DNA of 64,000 bases from Yamagishiella unicocca (lineage: Eukaryota > Chlorophyta > Chlorophyceae > Chlamydomonadales > Volvocaceae), in assembly GCA_003116995.1 (NCBI GenBank), contig BDSL01000014.1:372001-436000 (forward strand), in the 5' to 3' direction. This document shows, in pieces, positions 62,520 to 64,000 of this stretch. Numbering within the stretch: the first letter of the stretch is position 1; the number at the start of each line of letters is the position of its first letter. The notes below the pieces were generated by a model. It had not been told where the DNA came from and searched no databases. It worked only from the letters and a program-made list of their open reading frames with translations. The position numbers and the translations under genes were made by a program.

Positions 62520-62821
62520 GCTCTGTGGTCATTAATGGTGATACGGGCGTCTGCATCTTGGCCCTGAAAGAAGTTGCTCGCGCTGGCAACCTTCACAGCT
62601 TCTTGCTAGCACTAACGACACCGAGGCGCAGTCGGCTGGCGCCCATGCACGAGGAACCGCGATAAGTCGTGTTTCTTCCTTCGTTTATCCTACCAAGTCA
62701 GCAGCCTCCACAGCTGCGGCGCTATCCACCAGACCCTTGGAGCGTGATTAGCGGTAGTAACCGCCGGAGCAAAACGCATTTCGTCAGCCAGTGAGCCGCG
62801 CTGTTGCACATCGATACAATT
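62520..62821. promoter_or_regulatory. Divergent OPR-like / coiled-coil gene intergenic region
   Basis: About 300 bases between opposite-strand ATGs if the 62519 start is right, or about 600 bases if the OPR-like start is 62216. Confidence 0.4.
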
Positions 62822-63661
62822 ATGGATTGTTTTGCGGAAGAATGCGACGAGCACGGGCAACCCGAGGAGGTCGACTGCGAGCTGGGCATGTTGCGCGAGC
62901 AAATCGCCATGCTCACGAAGCAGTTCTATCACGATCGGCAGCAGTGGTTAGAAGAGAAGCGACGCTTGCAGGATGCCGCCAAGCCGCAACAGGCACCTTC
63001 CGATGATGTGCAGCCACAAGGTACACCTTGCAGCAGACACGGGCAACAACGCGTTTCCTCTAGCGTCCAGCTGTGCAGTGAAGCTGGCAGTGAGGCTAAT
63101 GGCGAGGACGCAAGCCAGGGCGGTATGAGCGCGCGGGAGCCCACCTCCAGCTCATTTACATCGTCATGCCAGTCGACGCGCAGTGCAAGCCCCACGAGCC
63201 CCAGCCAGACAGGTGCGCCTGTGTCCGAAACTCGGGCGCTTCTGCTTCAAATTGCACCGGGTTTTGCATCGCCGCGGTGGCGGGTGAAGCGGAGGGTGAA
63301 CACAATGTCATTGCCGGGAACGATTACGACGCACCTTGCACTTTTGTGCGTCACTGGCCGCCATTCGCTTGTTCATGGATGGGGTCAGTGCCATTGTCAC
63401 GCATCGAGTGTCTGGCGCCGTGATTTTTCAAAATCGCAGCGCCCATCTAAACTGTCCATCTAACCCGCTTCTAACCCGTTCGCCCAGCCTCTTGCTGTGC
63501 CTGTGGTCGCAACCCACCCATTCATTGACCTTACGTACTTTCTCGCCACAACCTGTTGGCCCCCTCATCGGGTGTCCGCAGACGCCGTGGTGGAAGCCAC
63601 CACCAGCGTGTCGAGCTCGGAGCTGCTTCTAAGCTTGACCGAATTGCAGCGGCAGCTTCAG
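62822..63661 (+). CDS. Coiled-coil protein, N-terminal part (3' partial)
   Basis: Exons 62822-63212 and 63582-63661 join in frame (157 codons). The second ends at a GTGCGG donor, and the rest of the gene lies beyond the window. I do not recognise the family. MDCFAEECDEHGQPEEVDCE is acidic and is followed by a helical, coiled-coil-like segment (MLREQIAMLTKQFYHDRQQW). Then comes a Ser/Gln/Pro-rich linker and, in exon 2, another helical stretch (SSSELLLSLTELQRQLQ). The ATG at 62822 is the first in frame. The codon-like structure and phase-matched splice sites support a real gene, but two exons are thin evidence. Confidence 0.55.
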
Positions 63662-64000
63662 GTGCGGTGACTAAGGAAAGCCCGTGGACTAGGAAGCCGA
63701 GTAGGAAACCGTTGGGTAGGAAACCGTTGGGTACACGCGTTTGGAGCTGCATGCTGGAGAACTTGGCGCGATGGAGGGGGCCCGTGAAGCGAGGCTTTGG
63801 GAGCGGTTGGGCGACAGCAAGCGCGCGCGTGGCATGGTGTGAGGGGCGAAGTGGCGTCAAGCCAACCCATTGCCCATTGGAGGGTTATGTTGCCGCTGTA
63901 CCGTACCCATGCATCGGCATGTTTGCGAATATCATCGCAACGAACGTGTTGTTATTGGCCCTGCCCCACCTCCCGCGGCAAACATGGGGTTGATTTGCAT
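63662..64000 (+). other. Intron of the coiled-coil gene
   Basis: Begins with GTGCGG and carries an aaggaaagcccgtggactag module close to one at 7464-7490. No further exon is evident before the window ends. Confidence 0.5.

Overview
This window is nuclear DNA from a green alga, most likely a volvocine (Chlamydomonas/Gonium/Volvox relative); the species cannot be told from sequence alone. The reasons are GC-rich, intron-dense genes with donors of GTGCGT/GTGAGT type and CAG acceptors, Ala/Gly/Gln-rich insertions, TGTAA poly(A) signals, many intronic minisatellites, and proteins of plastid, lumenal and cilium-associated families. Gene models were built by hand from splice sites and reading frame. 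In each complete model the exon lengths sum to a multiple of three.

Layout. (1) 310-4629 (+): 3' part of a URB1/NPA1-like ribosome-biogenesis gene. (2) 5626-9341 (+): BASS4/SLC10A7-type carrier. (3) 12279-16055 (-): lineage-specific protein with an MGGCASS N-terminus. (4) 16-20 kb: gene-poor, repeat-bearing DNA. (5) 20252-21448 (-): second small protein with an acylation-type N-terminus (MGQCSS). (6) 22054-22990 (-): decayed hAT transposase. (7) 24350-28421 (-): plastid prephenate/aspartate aminotransferase PAT. (8) 29015-42881 (+): 14-exon RIF1 homologue, the largest gene here. (9) 43719-45946 (+): p25-alpha/TPPP protein. (10) 46815-49100 (-): thylakoid-lumen DUF6816-type protein. (11) 49602-54348 (+): lariat debranching enzyme DBR1. 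(12) 54932-62519 (-): OPR/FASTK-like helical-repeat protein. (13) 62822 onward (+): 5' part of a coiled-coil protein.

The genes do not form a pathway. They are housekeeping loci arranged as divergent pairs with 300-600 bp between starts (PAT/RIF1, DUF6816/DBR1, OPR/coiled-coil) and convergent pairs (TPPP/DUF6816, DBR1/OPR). The most unusual signal is shared intron content: short related sequence modules recur in both orientations in introns of unrelated genes, which suggests a family of intron-resident mobile repeats.
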